Origin: Vibrio sinensis
GTDB taxonomy: Bacteria > Pseudomonadota > Gammaproteobacteria > Enterobacterales > Vibrionaceae
Assembly (NCBI RefSeq): GCF_003605645.1
Contig: NZ_QVMU01000016.1
Span: 1 to 64,000, forward strand
Direction: 5' to 3'
DNA length: 64,000 nucleotides
Shown here: positions 55,308-64,000 of the stretch, one piece after another
Layout: every line of letters starts with the position of its first letter
Numbering within the stretch: the stretch's first letter is position 1
The notes under the pieces: model-generated
Seen by the model: only the letters and a program-made list of their open reading frames with translations
Told to the model about the DNA's origin: nothing
Database searches by the model: none
Program-made: the position numbers and the translations under genes

Positions 55308-55328
55308 GGGAAGTCTCTCGGCTTCCCC
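55308..55328 (+). terminator. Weak hairpin between dcyD and nhaC
   Basis: GGGAAG and CTTCCC pair around an 8-base loop just after dcyD, followed by TTT. It may attenuate transcription into the antiporter gene. Confidence 0.4.
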
Positions 55329-55348
55329 TTTAATTAAAGGATTAAAGT

Positions 55349-56791
55349 ATGTCTGAACAAGCACAACAACCACAACAGCCAAAACTTGAGTTTTATGTCG
55401 GTCAAATTGGCGGAATCATACCTCTATTTTTAATGATCAGTATGATGCTACTTTTAACAGCTAATGGTATGGGTGGTCCTAAAGGTGCATGGGCACCAGG
55501 CTTTTTCGCCATCTTAGTAGGTTTAATTTTAGTAAAAAACAAAGGCGATTATTGTCGTTCAATTCTTGATGGTATCGCGAACAAAACCGGTGTAGTTGTT
55601 ATCACTGCATGGATTTTTGCTGCCGTCTTAGGCGCACTCATGAAAGCCGGCGGCTTAGTTGATGGAATACTATGGTTTGGTCTATCAACGGGTATTCAAG
55701 GTAGTGCTTTCCTCGTTATCGTATTTGCTTCTAACGCTCTATTTGCATCAGGGACTGGTTCATCTAATGGTGCCAACTTAGCACTAGCCCCAATTTTATT
55801 CCCTGCAGCGGTTGCTCTGGGTGCGGATCCTGTATGGGCGGCACTAGCGCTACTTTCTGGAGCAGTATTTGGTGATAACGTTGCACCTATTTCAGATGTA
55901 ACCATCGTAGGTTGTACTACACAAGGTGCAGATTTAGGCCAAACAGTAAAACAGCGTTTCCCTCTAGCAATGACGGCAGGCATCATCGCACTAACTGCAC
56001 TGGTGGTATTTGGTGGTAGTGGTGAAAGCATCCAAGCAGCAAGCACTGTTGATTTAGATTCTCTAAAACCAACTAACTTGTTCATGCTACTTGCGGTTGC
56101 TGCAGTTGTGATTACGGCACTGAAAGGTCGCCACCTTATCGAAGCTCTAAGCTACGGTATCATCACAGCGATGGTTGTCGGTGTGGCATTAGGACAAATC
56201 AACATTTCTGATCTATTCCACATTCCAAGCGTTCGTGGCGAAAGTAACGGGATTATCGAATCCGCAATGGGTGGTGTAACTGGCGCAGTAATGTTTGTTC
56301 TCGTATTACTTGGCATTATCCGCATCTTTATGGACTCTGGTCTGATGGATACGATTTTGCAAATGATCGTGAGAAACTTAGGTAAGAGCAGAATCAAGAG
56401 TGAATTAACTATTTTCTTCTCAACCGCAGCTTCATCACTATTAGTTAGCTCTAACGCTCCATCACAGCTACTTGTTGGTCCTACGATTGTAAAACCAATT
56501 GGAGAGCAACAAGATATTACCCCTGAACGTCGCAGCAACCTTATGTCCGCAGCGGTATGTTCGATCTTCTATATGATGCCATGGTGTTTAGCGGTTATGG
56601 TTTGGTACTCTGCAATTGAAACAGCAGCAATCAACTCAAATATCCCAGTACCATCAGCAGCAATCAGCTTTATCGCCCCATACCCATGGGCACTGTTCTT
56701 GGTATTTATGTTCTCTATCTTTACTGGTTGGAAACGTGGTGACAAACCAGCTAAAGAAGAAACCAAAATTGTACAACCGACAGCTGCTTAA
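55349..56791 (+). CDS. NhaC-family Na+/H+ antiporter or amino-acid exchanger
   Basis: The 480-residue membrane protein shows NhaC-family signatures: SGAVFGDNVAPISDVTIVG (about 170-188), FASGTGSSNGANLALAPIL, and a related motif in the second half (SSNAPSQLLVGPTIVKP). The N-terminal 12 residues are Gln/Pro-rich. NhaC relatives exchange Na+ for H+ or carry malate, lactate or amino acids. Cotranscription with dcyD suggests it carries the substrate or product of that enzyme. A terminator hairpin follows. Confidence 0.87.
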   Translation: MSEQAQQPQQPKLEFYVGQIGGIIPLFLMISMMLLLTANGMGGPKGAWAPGFFAILVGLILVKNKGDYCRSILDGIANKTGVVVITAWIFAAVLGALMKAGGLVDGILWFGLSTGIQGSAFLVIVFASNALFASGTGSSNGANLALAPILFPAAVALGADPVWAALALLSGAVFGDNVAPISDVTIVGCTTQGADLGQTVKQRFPLAMTAGIIALTALVVFGGSGESIQAASTVDLDSLKPTNLFMLLAVAAVVITALKGRHLIEALSYGIITAMVVGVALGQINISDLFHIPSVRGESNGIIESAMGGVTGAVMFVLVLLGIIRIFMDSGLMDTILQMIVRNLGKSRIKSELTIFFSTAASSLLVSSNAPSQLLVGPTIVKPIGEQQDITPERRSNLMSAAVCSIFYMMPWCLAVMVWYSAIETAAINSNIPVPSAAISFIAPYPWALFLVFMFSIFTGWKRGDKPAKEETKIVQPTAA

Positions 56792-56808
56792 TAGTTAAAT
56801 ACATTTAT

Positions 56809-56838
56809 TGGTGATCATTCTAAAGATGATCACCATTT
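56809..56838 (+). terminator. Intrinsic terminator after nhaC
   Basis: TGGTGATCAT (56809-56818) and ATGATCACCA (56826-56835) form a 10-bp stem, followed by TTTT. Likely end of the TSUP-dcyD-nhaC transcript. Confidence 0.75.
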
Positions 56839-57145
56839 TCTAAAAATGAACCGAAGAGCGCACTCCCCTGTTCACAATTTTGAAACGGACAAAATCTAAA
56901 AAACCAACACTTCTCCCCACTTCAAAAACAACAAACCCACACCTTCTCAGCAAATGCAATAACTGCCATATAATCAATGCCTTATGCGACCCAATCTGTT
57001 TTGTGATTTTGTGATACTCCTACGATTTTACAGCATATTATTTCGTAATTTAGAACCTTGCTCTTAGTTATCATTTTGTCATTTACTTAAAATACGCCGA
57101 TTGAAATCGCTTGGTTTTTTGAGGTGTCGTATCGCTAGCAATAAA

Positions 57146-58027
57146 ATGATAAAAGTTCGTCAGGTTGAAGCATTTAAATATTTCATGATCACAGGATCAG
57201 TAACGAGTGCCGCCGAACTTCTTCACATCACTCAACCGGCCACTAGTCGACTATTATCCGATCTTGAATATCAACTAGGCTTTAGCTTATTTAATCGTAC
57301 AAAGAATAAAATGACGCCCACTCCTGAGGCTCACATTTTCTTTCGAGAAGTTCAGAATCTATTTATTGGTTTAGATACCTTGATGAAAGTCGCTGACTCT
57401 ATTTCTCGAAATAACACGGGTCGGCTAAGAATTGGTTTTTTACACGTCATGGAAGATTTAATCACAGATGTTGTGATTGATTTCTTAGCCCAGCACCCGA
57501 ATGTAAGTCTTGAATTAGAACCTGGCGGACGTGCATCCTTAGAAGAGATGGTAAAATCCAGTAAGTTGGATATGGCGATCATTGCTGATCCTATCCTTGA
57601 TGATCCCGGTCTTGAAATACAAACAATGGGTGTCCATGAAGCCAAAGTCGCCATGCACATCAATAACCCCCTAGCGAATAGAGAAAAACTCACCGCTCAA
57701 GATCTCGCCGATGAGCGTTTTATTGTGCTGGGATTTGGTAGCCCTTTTCGACGCAAAGTTGATCTTGCCTTTGAAAGAGCGCAAGTAAAACGCAATATCG
57801 CTCTAGAAGCTCGAACACAGCGTCACCTTTACAATTTAGTAAGACAAGGGATTGGCACCGCTATTATCGATGAGTTGGTTCACGTTGATAATGAAAATGT
57901 CGTACTTGTACCTTTTGAGCCAAAAGTTACGTGGAAGTACACCATCATTACCCTGAAAGCGAAACAAAACTCACGTCTAATTGATTCTTTTAATAGTTTG
58001 GTTTGTGAGAAATTTAACCAAGTCTAA
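57146..58027 (+). CDS. LysR-family transcriptional regulator
   Basis: The 293 residues match LysR regulators: N-terminal winged helix (VRQVEAFKYFMITGSVTSAAELLHITQPATSRLLSDLE, described as about 4-42) and a periplasmic-binding-type effector domain with GRLRIGFLHVMEDL. ATG 57146 gives the normal LysR length; the frame to TTG 57101 does not look like a LysR start. It follows the sulfur-related genes in the same direction after a 354-bp gap, and is the likely regulator of dcyD and its partners. A hairpin follows at 58069. Confidence 0.88.
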   Translation: MIKVRQVEAFKYFMITGSVTSAAELLHITQPATSRLLSDLEYQLGFSLFNRTKNKMTPTPEAHIFFREVQNLFIGLDTLMKVADSISRNNTGRLRIGFLHVMEDLITDVVIDFLAQHPNVSLELEPGGRASLEEMVKSSKLDMAIIADPILDDPGLEIQTMGVHEAKVAMHINNPLANREKLTAQDLADERFIVLGFGSPFRRKVDLAFERAQVKRNIALEARTQRHLYNLVRQGIGTAIIDELVHVDNENVVLVPFEPKVTWKYTIITLKAKQNSRLIDSFNSLVCEKFNQV

Positions 58028-58068
58028 ACCAATCAGTATTTAGCAATTATTCGCTCCTCTCTATTAAC

Positions 58069-58101
58069 ATGATGGTGAAAATGGCCCACTTTCACCATCA
58101 T
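58069..58101. terminator. Perfect hairpin after the LysR gene
   Basis: ATGATGGTGAAA and TTTCACCATCAT pair over 12 bp with a 9-base loop, 41 bp after the LysR stop. It lacks a T-run, so termination is only probable. Confidence 0.55.
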
Positions 58102-58194
58102 CAACACATCCCATATTCCTTTCGTCTTAATTTTCACGATCTCTTCACGTTCTGTGCTTTATATTTTCACCGTTAACTCGCACAGGTATCAATC

Positions 58195-58830
58195 ATGAAA
58201 AAATTTGTATTCATCGCTCTTACTGCTTGTTCTTTTGCGGCTTCTGCCTCTCCATACCTAGGTTTAGAATATGGTTTTGGTACAACCAGTCATGATGTAA
58301 AGACAGTATTCAATGATGACAACATCACTTTAGAGCCAAAACTTGAAGATGGCATTTTTGGCGGTTTCCTTGGCTACTCAGTAAATCCTTCTTGGGCCAT
58401 TGAGTTGGGCTATAGCCAGTTTGAGCTTGATGCTAGTCAATCCGTTCATAAAGGCATCGCAAATGGTTACATCAAAGAGTGGGAATGGGACTCTTCGATT
58501 CACGCGAAACAATGGTCAATCGCCCCTGTATATACGCACGCATTGAACAGCAAGTGGACAACAAAACTAAAAGCAGGCTTAACTTATACTCAATACAAAG
58601 CTAATGCGGGTAAATATGAGGAACAAGAGCTGATCGCCAATGATGATGTCGAGACAAGCAAGACTCTTGCTCACAGCTCTCAATCAACCAATGAAGTTGG
58701 CGCTTTAGTTGCAATAGGTACTGAATACGCGATTCTTCCTCAGCTAACGCTAGGAGCAAACGTAAAATTTCAGCTAGATAGTTACGCAAACACAACCTCT
58801 TTTAATATCGGAACAACGTATTATTTTTAA
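58195..58830 (+). CDS. Outer-membrane beta-barrel protein (OmpA/Ail-like size)
   Basis: The 211-residue product has a signal peptide (MKKFVFIALTACSFAASA) and an eight-stranded-barrel-like pattern starting SPYLGLEYGFG, with acidic loops and a C-terminal strand ending in Phe (IGTTYYF), the usual insertion signal. It resembles small porin-like or colonisation-factor barrels of Vibrio, but I cannot name it. It is followed after 81 bp by a YgiW-type gene. Confidence 0.8.
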   Translation: MKKFVFIALTACSFAASASPYLGLEYGFGTTSHDVKTVFNDDNITLEPKLEDGIFGGFLGYSVNPSWAIELGYSQFELDASQSVHKGIANGYIKEWEWDSSIHAKQWSIAPVYTHALNSKWTTKLKAGLTYTQYKANAGKYEEQELIANDDVETSKTLAHSSQSTNEVGALVAIGTEYAILPQLTLGANVKFQLDSYANTTSFNIGTTYYF

Positions 58831-58911
58831 AAATAACAATTATGTTCATGTTCCATTCAGGTGAAAAGCGCAAAATACACCACAGATTCAACCAACAATA
58901 AGATAAAAAAA

Positions 58912-59304
58912 ATGAATAAAAAACTATTGCTCGCTGCTATTGCTCTTACTGCTTCTACTTCTGTTTTTGCTGAAGGTTATGCTGGTTCAAACACCGTGAC
59001 TACTCCAGGTTTCTCTGGCCCTAGCCAAGGTATCTCAACAGTAAAAGAAGTCCTTGATACTGGCGTATTCAGTGATGACCTACCGGTAACACTAACTGGC
59101 CATATCAAATCATCACTTGGTGGTGAAATGTACATGTTTACTGATAAAACTGGTGAAATTACAGTAGAGATCGACCACGATAAATGGATGGGTCAATCAG
59201 CAACACCAGAATCAACTGTACAGCTATACGGTGAAATCGATAAAGGTATCTCTGGTACAAAAGTCGACGTTGAAGTTCTTAAAGTTCTACCTGTTAGCAA
59301 ATAA
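58912..59304 (+). CDS. YgiW/BOF-family periplasmic OB-fold protein
   Basis: The 130-residue protein has a signal peptide (MNKKLLLAAIALTASTSVFA) and a BOF domain: PGFSGPSQGISTVKEVLDTG, then LTGHIKSSLGGEMYMFTDKTGEITVEIDHDKW. Members such as E. coli YgiW and Salmonella VisP act in the periplasm under stress and bind glycans in VisP. ATG 58912 starts the signal peptide; the frame extends upstream. No clear ribosome-binding site is seen, so translation may be weak. A strong terminator follows. Confidence 0.88.
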   Translation: MNKKLLLAAIALTASTSVFAEGYAGSNTVTTPGFSGPSQGISTVKEVLDTGVFSDDLPVTLTGHIKSSLGGEMYMFTDKTGEITVEIDHDKWMGQSATPESTVQLYGEIDKGISGTKVDVEVLKVLPVSK

Positions 59305-59345
59305 CAAGTACAACGAACCACATCCGTTAGCCTGAAAGAAATCAC

Positions 59346-59374
59346 AAAGGGCGAGTCATTTGACTCGCCCTTTG
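59346..59374. terminator. Bidirectional terminator after ygiW-like gene
   Basis: AAAGGGCGAGTCA and TGACTCGCCCTTT pair perfectly over 13 bp with a TT loop. It lies between convergent genes and ends both. Confidence 0.85.
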
Positions 59375-59405
59375 TATTTCTATATTTACCCAGAATAGTC
59401 ACTGA

Positions 59406-60599
59406 TCAAACTTGATGTAACGTTAAGTCACTTTGTTTAGTCTTAAATAACCACATTGCGTAACAGAGAATAAAGAGATAACAACCAATCGGAATCAAAA
59501 ATGAATTGTTTAGCCCAACAGAGCTCGAAAGCGAAGTCTGCAATAATGGGATTGTCGCGCCTCCAAGGCCTGCCATAACAAGAAAACCAGAGGCTTTTTC
59601 CGTATATGAGTCGAGATCACGCACTGCCAATGAGAAAATAACCGGATACATAATCGAATTAAGTAAGCCTACAGAAACTAATAAATAAGCGGCGCTTCTA
59701 CTAGGAAATAGCAACACTACACTCACAATTGAAATAGCTGCAATGCTGTTAAACACTAATACATATCGAGAATTGATTCTACTAAAGATAATGCTACCAA
59801 GCAGACGACCTAGCATGGCACCACCCCAGTAGAACGTCACCATTTTTGCAGCAGACGCAGGGGTAAAGTCAGCATAAGTATTAAGATAACTCACCAATAA
59901 GCTGCCAATGCTTGTCTCAACGCCGGTATAACAAAACAAGGCAATGATACCGAACACCAAATGTTTATGTGCAAATAACCCACGTTTATCCGTAATATCA
60001 TCTTTAGCATACTTAACAGATGGCTCACTAATTTTCACCACATAAATAGACAATGCTAACAACGCAATCGCTGCAGATACACAAACATAGAGTAATACAT
60101 CCACATTCTCATATTCAGAAAATAAAAGATGGGCAGCCATATAGGGAGCTACTGTTGTTCCCAAAGAATTGACCGTCGATGCAAATGTCAATCGCTGCGG
60201 TGCCGTTGAGGCATCACCCAGAGAAACAATATATGGATTAGCTATAACTTGAAGCATAGCGACACCGCATGCAATAACAAAAATAGCGAGCAGCAACCAT
60301 ATAAACATTTGCACCATGAATGCAAATGCAGCAAACATCGATCCAAATGAAATCAGACTCAAACTGATAATTAGGGCTGTTCGATATCCAAAACTCTTGA
60401 TTAAAGTCACCGTTGGTAAGCAAACTAATAAAGGGCTGGTATAAAAAACGGATTGAATCCACATTGACTGAGTAATCGATAAATCGAACGTAACTTGTGC
60501 GTAGGGAACGAGAATACTGTTAATTGAAGTCAAGAAGCCCCAAGTAAAAAATGCGCAGCACAGTAATGTAAGGGCAACAATTGTTTTGTGTTTCGTCAA
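59406..60599 (-). CDS. FucP/GluP-like MFS sugar transporter
   Basis: The 397-residue, twelve-helix protein resembles sugar:H+ symporters of the FucP/GluP group, with FTWGFLTSINSILVPYAQVTFDLS early on and GVAMLQVIANPYIVSLGD in TM4. I chose TTG 60599, five bases after GAGG; a GTG at 60626 is an alternative. It is the last gene of the alpha-galactoside operon and could carry released galactose or another sugar. The first gene pair already includes a symporter, so it would be a second carrier. Confidence 0.82.
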   Translation of the reverse strand: MTKHKTIVALTLLCCAFFTWGFLTSINSILVPYAQVTFDLSITQSMWIQSVFYTSPLLVCLPTVTLIKSFGYRTALIISLSLISFGSMFAAFAFMVQMFIWLLLAIFVIACGVAMLQVIANPYIVSLGDASTAPQRLTFASTVNSLGTTVAPYMAAHLLFSEYENVDVLLYVCVSAAIALLALSIYVVKISEPSVKYAKDDITDKRGLFAHKHLVFGIIALFCYTGVETSIGSLLVSYLNTYADFTPASAAKMVTFYWGGAMLGRLLGSIIFSRINSRYVLVFNSIAAISIVSVVLLFPSRSAAYLLVSVGLLNSIMYPVIFSLAVRDLDSYTEKASGFLVMAGLGGATIPLLQTSLSSSVGLNNSFLIPIGCYLFILCYAMWLFKTKQSDLTLHQV

Positions 60600-60655
60600 A
60601 ATAACCTCGATACAAAAATGCCCCACCGAAGCAGGGCAAAAATAGAAGAAACAGA

Positions 60656-62023
60656 TTAAGCGTATTTAGTGTGCAACTCTACTTGGATATCATCCAGTTG
60701 CTGACCATTTAATGTGTACCATTTCTTATAAATCAGGTATGCAACTAAACATAAAACCGTCGGTGCAATATAGATAAATTGAAGGCCACTGATCGTTTCA
60801 GCAGATTGTACTTGGTTAGGTACGTAGCCAATGACTGTGAGAGCGATACCCACTAAAAAGCCCACTAATGCTCCCGAACATTTACTAACCAATGTATTCA
60901 TTGAGTAAAGAATACTCTCTGAACGCATGCCTAATTTTGTATCTCCATAGTCAACCGAATCTGCAACCATAACCAATATTAACAGCCAGTAAATTGCATT
61001 TGATAAACCATTGAATATACCTGCAAGACCAATCATTGCCGTTGAACCCTGAGCGTAATTTGCGGTGATAAATAAAATTCCTGCTGAAATTACTGGAGCA
61101 ATTAATGCACCTTTAAATAAATTTTCACGTCCCAAGTTATCAATAAGCGGCTTAAAAAAAACCAATGAAAGTACACCGAAGATGCCACCCCACATCATGG
61201 AAATTGAGAATAATGTTTCATCTCCAAGGACATATTTAAAAAAGTATAAGTTCAATCCATTCACAAAATTCATTGCTATGTTGTAACAAAGGCCAATAGC
61301 AATAAGCATCAAAAATTGATCATTTTTCAAAATAAGGTCTTTAGCTGACTTTAAGCTAAATACACTCGCGGTGTTCGCTTTTTCTTCAACTTTTTGCTCG
61401 GTCCAAGTACAGGCAACAATCGCACTGAGTATGGCCAATACTGCAGCTACTACGCCAAACATCATATACCCAGTACCTTGGTCGCCAGCTCCAAGAAAAT
61501 GAATAGCGTAAACACCAATACCCCCTACGATATAACTTGCAGCTGTAGCAAATAAACGCGGGTAAGGCATTAAGCCCTCGCGTTCTTTTTTATCCAGTGT
61601 AATTGTAGGAACTAGAGACCAAAATGGAGCGTCAAGAAGCGTATACGTCATACCCCATGCAACGTAAGTCACTGCAATAAATATGAGCTGAGTATTACCC
61701 TCAAGTAGATGCGCGGAGAAAAGAGCCACAATACAAATAGCATTGAGAATATTACCCACTAAAATCCATGGCTTATATTTACCCCAACGACTATTAGTTC
61801 GAGCCACTATATAACCCAAAATAGGATCATTAATCGTATCCCAAATACGCGCGATCAAGAATACTGAGCCAATAAAAACGGGGGATACCCCTACAACGTC
61901 CGTATAGTAAATCATCAGGAAAATATTGATCATGTTGAGGCCCCAGTCTTTTCCGAAGCCTCCAAAACCAAAACTGAGTTTCGTTTTCATGCTCACTTTT
62001 TGATTGCTTGTAGTCGTACTCAT
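60656..62023 (-). CDS. GPH-family Na+/sugar symporter (MelB-like)
   Basis: The 455-residue carrier matches the glycoside-pentoside-hexuronide family: LSFGFGGFGKDWGLNMINIFLMIYYTDVVG at the N-terminus and DPILGYIVARTNSRWGKYKPWI, as in MelB. Residues in helix II (DWGLN, NDPILG) correspond to the cation and sugar site. It takes up an alpha-galactoside such as melibiose or raffinose with Na+ or H+. ATG 62023 has AAGGTG six bases before it. It begins 22 bp after the alpha-galactosidase stop, so both are cotranscribed. Confidence 0.9.
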   Translation of the reverse strand: MSTTTSNQKVSMKTKLSFGFGGFGKDWGLNMINIFLMIYYTDVVGVSPVFIGSVFLIARIWDTINDPILGYIVARTNSRWGKYKPWILVGNILNAICIVALFSAHLLEGNTQLIFIAVTYVAWGMTYTLLDAPFWSLVPTITLDKKEREGLMPYPRLFATAASYIVGGIGVYAIHFLGAGDQGTGYMMFGVVAAVLAILSAIVACTWTEQKVEEKANTASVFSLKSAKDLILKNDQFLMLIAIGLCYNIAMNFVNGLNLYFFKYVLGDETLFSISMMWGGIFGVLSLVFFKPLIDNLGRENLFKGALIAPVISAGILFITANYAQGSTAMIGLAGIFNGLSNAIYWLLILVMVADSVDYGDTKLGMRSESILYSMNTLVSKCSGALVGFLVGIALTVIGYVPNQVQSAETISGLQFIYIAPTVLCLVAYLIYKKWYTLNGQQLDDIQVELHTKYA

Positions 62024-62045
62024 TTGTTTCACCTTCTTATTATTA

Positions 62046-63857
62046 TTAGTTTCGAACTAACACGAGATAACCTGACTTAGGCACCGCGAGTTCATTTAAA
62101 CCAGAAAGGGAAAATTCTTCGATTGAGCTCACCCTATTTCCAAGGCAGTCATACGTGACAATATTCACCGTTAATGGCATCTGTGTTTTTACAACAAAAG
62201 AATCCAGCAAAGCCCCGTTCACTAACGTTGTCTTCGCTTCATTTCCAGTAAATATTGGGCATACCATTGAGGCATGAACAGTGATTAACTTATGACTATC
62301 AAGTTCTGCCTCAACGATTGGATACTGCATCTCTGGATAACAGCTGTTCAGCTTACCCTTGAGCAAAATATCTTTATGCTGACTCCAAAAACTCAACCAA
62401 TGACGCGTCATTATTAGATGTGCTTCAGGAAGTGTTTTTAAATTTGGCGAGATTTGTGGCACAGAAAACAAAGTATTGATGAATTGCAAACTTGCACTTT
62501 CGAGCGAGTCAGACTCAGACCAGATAAACATATCTGAGTGGACAGCAGTGCCTCCAGAAAGCAATCGTAGGTCAATGATTCCGGCACGATTAGTAATAGA
62601 ATCATGTGGGCAATCATGCACTCGGAACATATTGCCGTATTTGCGGATCATCGAACCGATATAGCGCTGGCGGAACTCTATGAGAATATCAGGATTCATT
62701 TGAGTCAAATGATGACGAACATCCAGCATTAACCTATCCATTGCATCAGGCAACGATTCGGTATCACGTGCCGGATCAGGAACAAGAGCCGCACCCGTTG
62801 CGTAGTTCATATCAAACTCGTCGATAAAATCGAGCTTTAGACCATCAAGGCCATAATCACGAACCACTCTGATATAGGTTTCCAACAAAAACTGACGAAC
62901 TTGGGGGTAACGGACATCTAATGTCCCTGCTTGCCATTGTTCGCTATAACACAGTAGGTATTGACTAAACTCTTCCCAGTTTTTGCTGCCTTTACCAACA
63001 AAAGGAACCGACAACCACAACATATATTTCATGCCCATCTCTTGGACGCGTTTAACGTGGCTTTTCATATCCGGAAAACGATTCGCTGAGACTTGCCAAT
63101 CTCCACAGAACATATAGCCACGATTGTTATCATCCGTCTGCCAACCGTCATCAAGAATGATGGTTTTACAACCTACTTGAGCAGCAATTTGACATTGTTC
63201 CTCAATTTCTTGTTGCTCTAAATTCTGATGGAATGAATACCACGTCGAGTATACGGGTTCAAAAGCAGCCGCTGGCACTGGCATAATATTTCCACCAATG
63301 ACTTCTTCATGCCATTGAGTGATACCAGAAACCGCCTCATGGTATCCCGATTGGGAAAGGTCTAAACGTAACGTCGCTCTGTATTCCGTCATTTTTGCTG
63401 TTGGAGCAGTAAACAGATGCAAAATAATACGAGCCGCTGTTTCTTCTTCATAAGCACCAGCATGAACAACAACGATATTTTTTACATCAGAGAACGCAAA
63501 GGCAATTCGATTTTCACCATTTAAATTGTAGAAACACCCCACCGGTGAGGCATGCGTAATGTGGCTGGTAAAAGGAGACCACAATTCCGGTACCCCTTTA
63601 TTACGAATATTCTTTGGATGCCCGTGCATTGTAGATGTCCAAAGAGAATGAATATCATCCATCGGGCAAGAGACATCCAATGTCACTTTAGGAAAGTCGA
63701 TCGGTTCTTCAGACTTAAGCATTAAATCTAAAAAAACCACATCACCCTCTTCACGGCAAACTAAATCACTCGTAATGGATTCAGAAGCATCGTAAGTATC
63801 CAGGAATACTTTAAAGTTCTTGGTCAATAAATGGTGCTGCATAGTAATTTTTCTCAT
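62046..63857 (-). CDS. Family GH36 alpha-galactosidase
   Basis: The 603-residue enzyme has an N-terminal beta-sandwich (about 1-180) and a TIM barrel with IILDDGWQ (233-240) and the nucleophile D343 in GLKLDFID; the acid/base is probably D415 or D419 (RVHDCPHD). It lacks a signal peptide and hydrolyses terminal alpha-1,6-galactose from melibiose or raffinose in the cytoplasm. It is first in a three-gene operon with two sugar carriers. Two palindromic operators lie directly upstream. The start could also be the ATG five codons in; neither has a strong ribosome-binding site. Confidence 0.92.
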   Translation of the reverse strand: MRKITMQHHLLTKNFKVFLDTYDASESITSDLVCREEGDVVFLDLMLKSEEPIDFPKVTLDVSCPMDDIHSLWTSTMHGHPKNIRNKGVPELWSPFTSHITHASPVGCFYNLNGENRIAFAFSDVKNIVVVHAGAYEEETAARIILHLFTAPTAKMTEYRATLRLDLSQSGYHEAVSGITQWHEEVIGGNIMPVPAAAFEPVYSTWYSFHQNLEQQEIEEQCQIAAQVGCKTIILDDGWQTDDNNRGYMFCGDWQVSANRFPDMKSHVKRVQEMGMKYMLWLSVPFVGKGSKNWEEFSQYLLCYSEQWQAGTLDVRYPQVRQFLLETYIRVVRDYGLDGLKLDFIDEFDMNYATGAALVPDPARDTESLPDAMDRLMLDVRHHLTQMNPDILIEFRQRYIGSMIRKYGNMFRVHDCPHDSITNRAGIIDLRLLSGGTAVHSDMFIWSESDSLESASLQFINTLFSVPQISPNLKTLPEAHLIMTRHWLSFWSQHKDILLKGKLNSCYPEMQYPIVEAELDSHKLITVHASMVCPIFTGNEAKTTLVNGALLDSFVVKTQMPLTVNIVTYDCLGNRVSSIEEFSLSGLNELAVPKSGYLVLVRN

Positions 63858-63872
63858 TTTAAAGTTTCAACC

Positions 63873-63892
63873 CAACGAACAGCTGTTCGTTG
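63873..63892. promoter_or_regulatory. Operator 1 of the alpha-galactoside operon
   Basis: CAACGAACAGCTGTTCGTTG is a perfect 20-bp palindrome 16 bp upstream of the alpha-galactosidase start. Its core recurs at operator 2. The regulator is not in the window. Confidence 0.75.
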
Positions 63893-63909
63893 ATTAAAAT
63901 ACTAACACT

Positions 63910-63919
63910 AACAGCTGTT
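63910..63919. promoter_or_regulatory. Operator 2, within the likely promoter spacer
   Basis: AACAGCTGTT repeats the core of operator 1, with TTCG kept on one side. Read on the minus strand it falls between TTGCGA and TATTTT, a plausible -35/-10 pair 17 bp apart, so binding should block RNA polymerase. Centres of the two operators are 32 bp apart. Confidence 0.6.
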
Positions 63920-64000
63920 CGCAAATTGTGATAAGTGTTGACTTTTTCATAAATTGTAGAAAAATTGTCGCTAATTTGATTACGTATTAAAAAGGTCGCA

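Overview
The window looks like a piece of a gammaproteobacterial genome, most likely Vibrio or a close relative. The reasons are the FabV-type enoyl reductase, the E. coli-like ebg block, the many sugar and organic-acid catabolic islands with their own regulators, and a base composition that looks like the low 40s %GC by eye. No rRNA, tRNA, complete insertion sequence, prophage or CRISPR array was seen. Calls rest on reading the translated sequences and motifs; no database search was possible.

Layout. 0.4-7.5 kb: an ebg block (APC transporter YgjI, beta-galactosidase EbgC/EbgA, LacI-type EbgR, tRNA-binding YgjH) in the order known from E. coli, with a perfect 23-bp operator-like palindrome before ebgA. 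7.6-11.4 kb: a small or truncated HNH nuclease, an exported 5'-nucleotidase-family enzyme and an unrecognised Cys-rich zinc-ribbon protein. 11.5-17.8 kb: a 1440-residue formate dehydrogenase fusion, then a divergent GNAT-nitrilase fusion. 17.9-20.6 kb: KDPGal aldolase and KDGal kinase with an IclR regulator. 20.7-28.6 kb: an MscK-like channel, YghU, a two-gene unit encoding a diiron heme-oxygenase-fold protein and an unknown protein, an exported rhodanese and an NlpE-like lipoprotein. 28.8-30.0 kb: an EmrD-type drug exporter.

30.4-36.8 kb is a complete galactitol-family PTS island: EIIC, EIIB, class II aldolase, triosephosphate isomerase-like enzyme, YjbQ-family protein, EIIA, a dedicated HPr, and a protein that reads as the C-terminal PEP-binding barrel of Enzyme I with its catalytic residues replaced. 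A convergent GntR regulator follows. This pseudo-Enzyme I is the most unusual item in the window.

37.1-48.3 kb: a SYLF-domain protein, a LuxR-type regulator, TyrS, a porin/esterase/MFS unit, then FabV, a MaoC hydratase and an acyl-CoA:CoA-transferase (short-chain acyl-CoA metabolism), and a small charged protein. 48.3-53.0 kb: a translationally coupled PLP enzyme (SelA-like) - RidA - RraA-like unit, divergent from an IclR regulator and a sodium:solute symporter; it probably degrades an unusual amino acid. 53.5-58.0 kb: a TSUP exporter, D-cysteine desulfhydrase, NhaC-family antiporter and LysR regulator, suggesting D-cysteine breakdown with sulfur export. 58.2-59.3 kb: an outer-membrane barrel and a YgiW-type OB-fold protein. 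59.4-63.9 kb: an alpha-galactoside operon (GH36 alpha-galactosidase, GPH symporter, second MFS sugar transporter) behind two palindromic operators; its regulator probably lies beyond the right edge.
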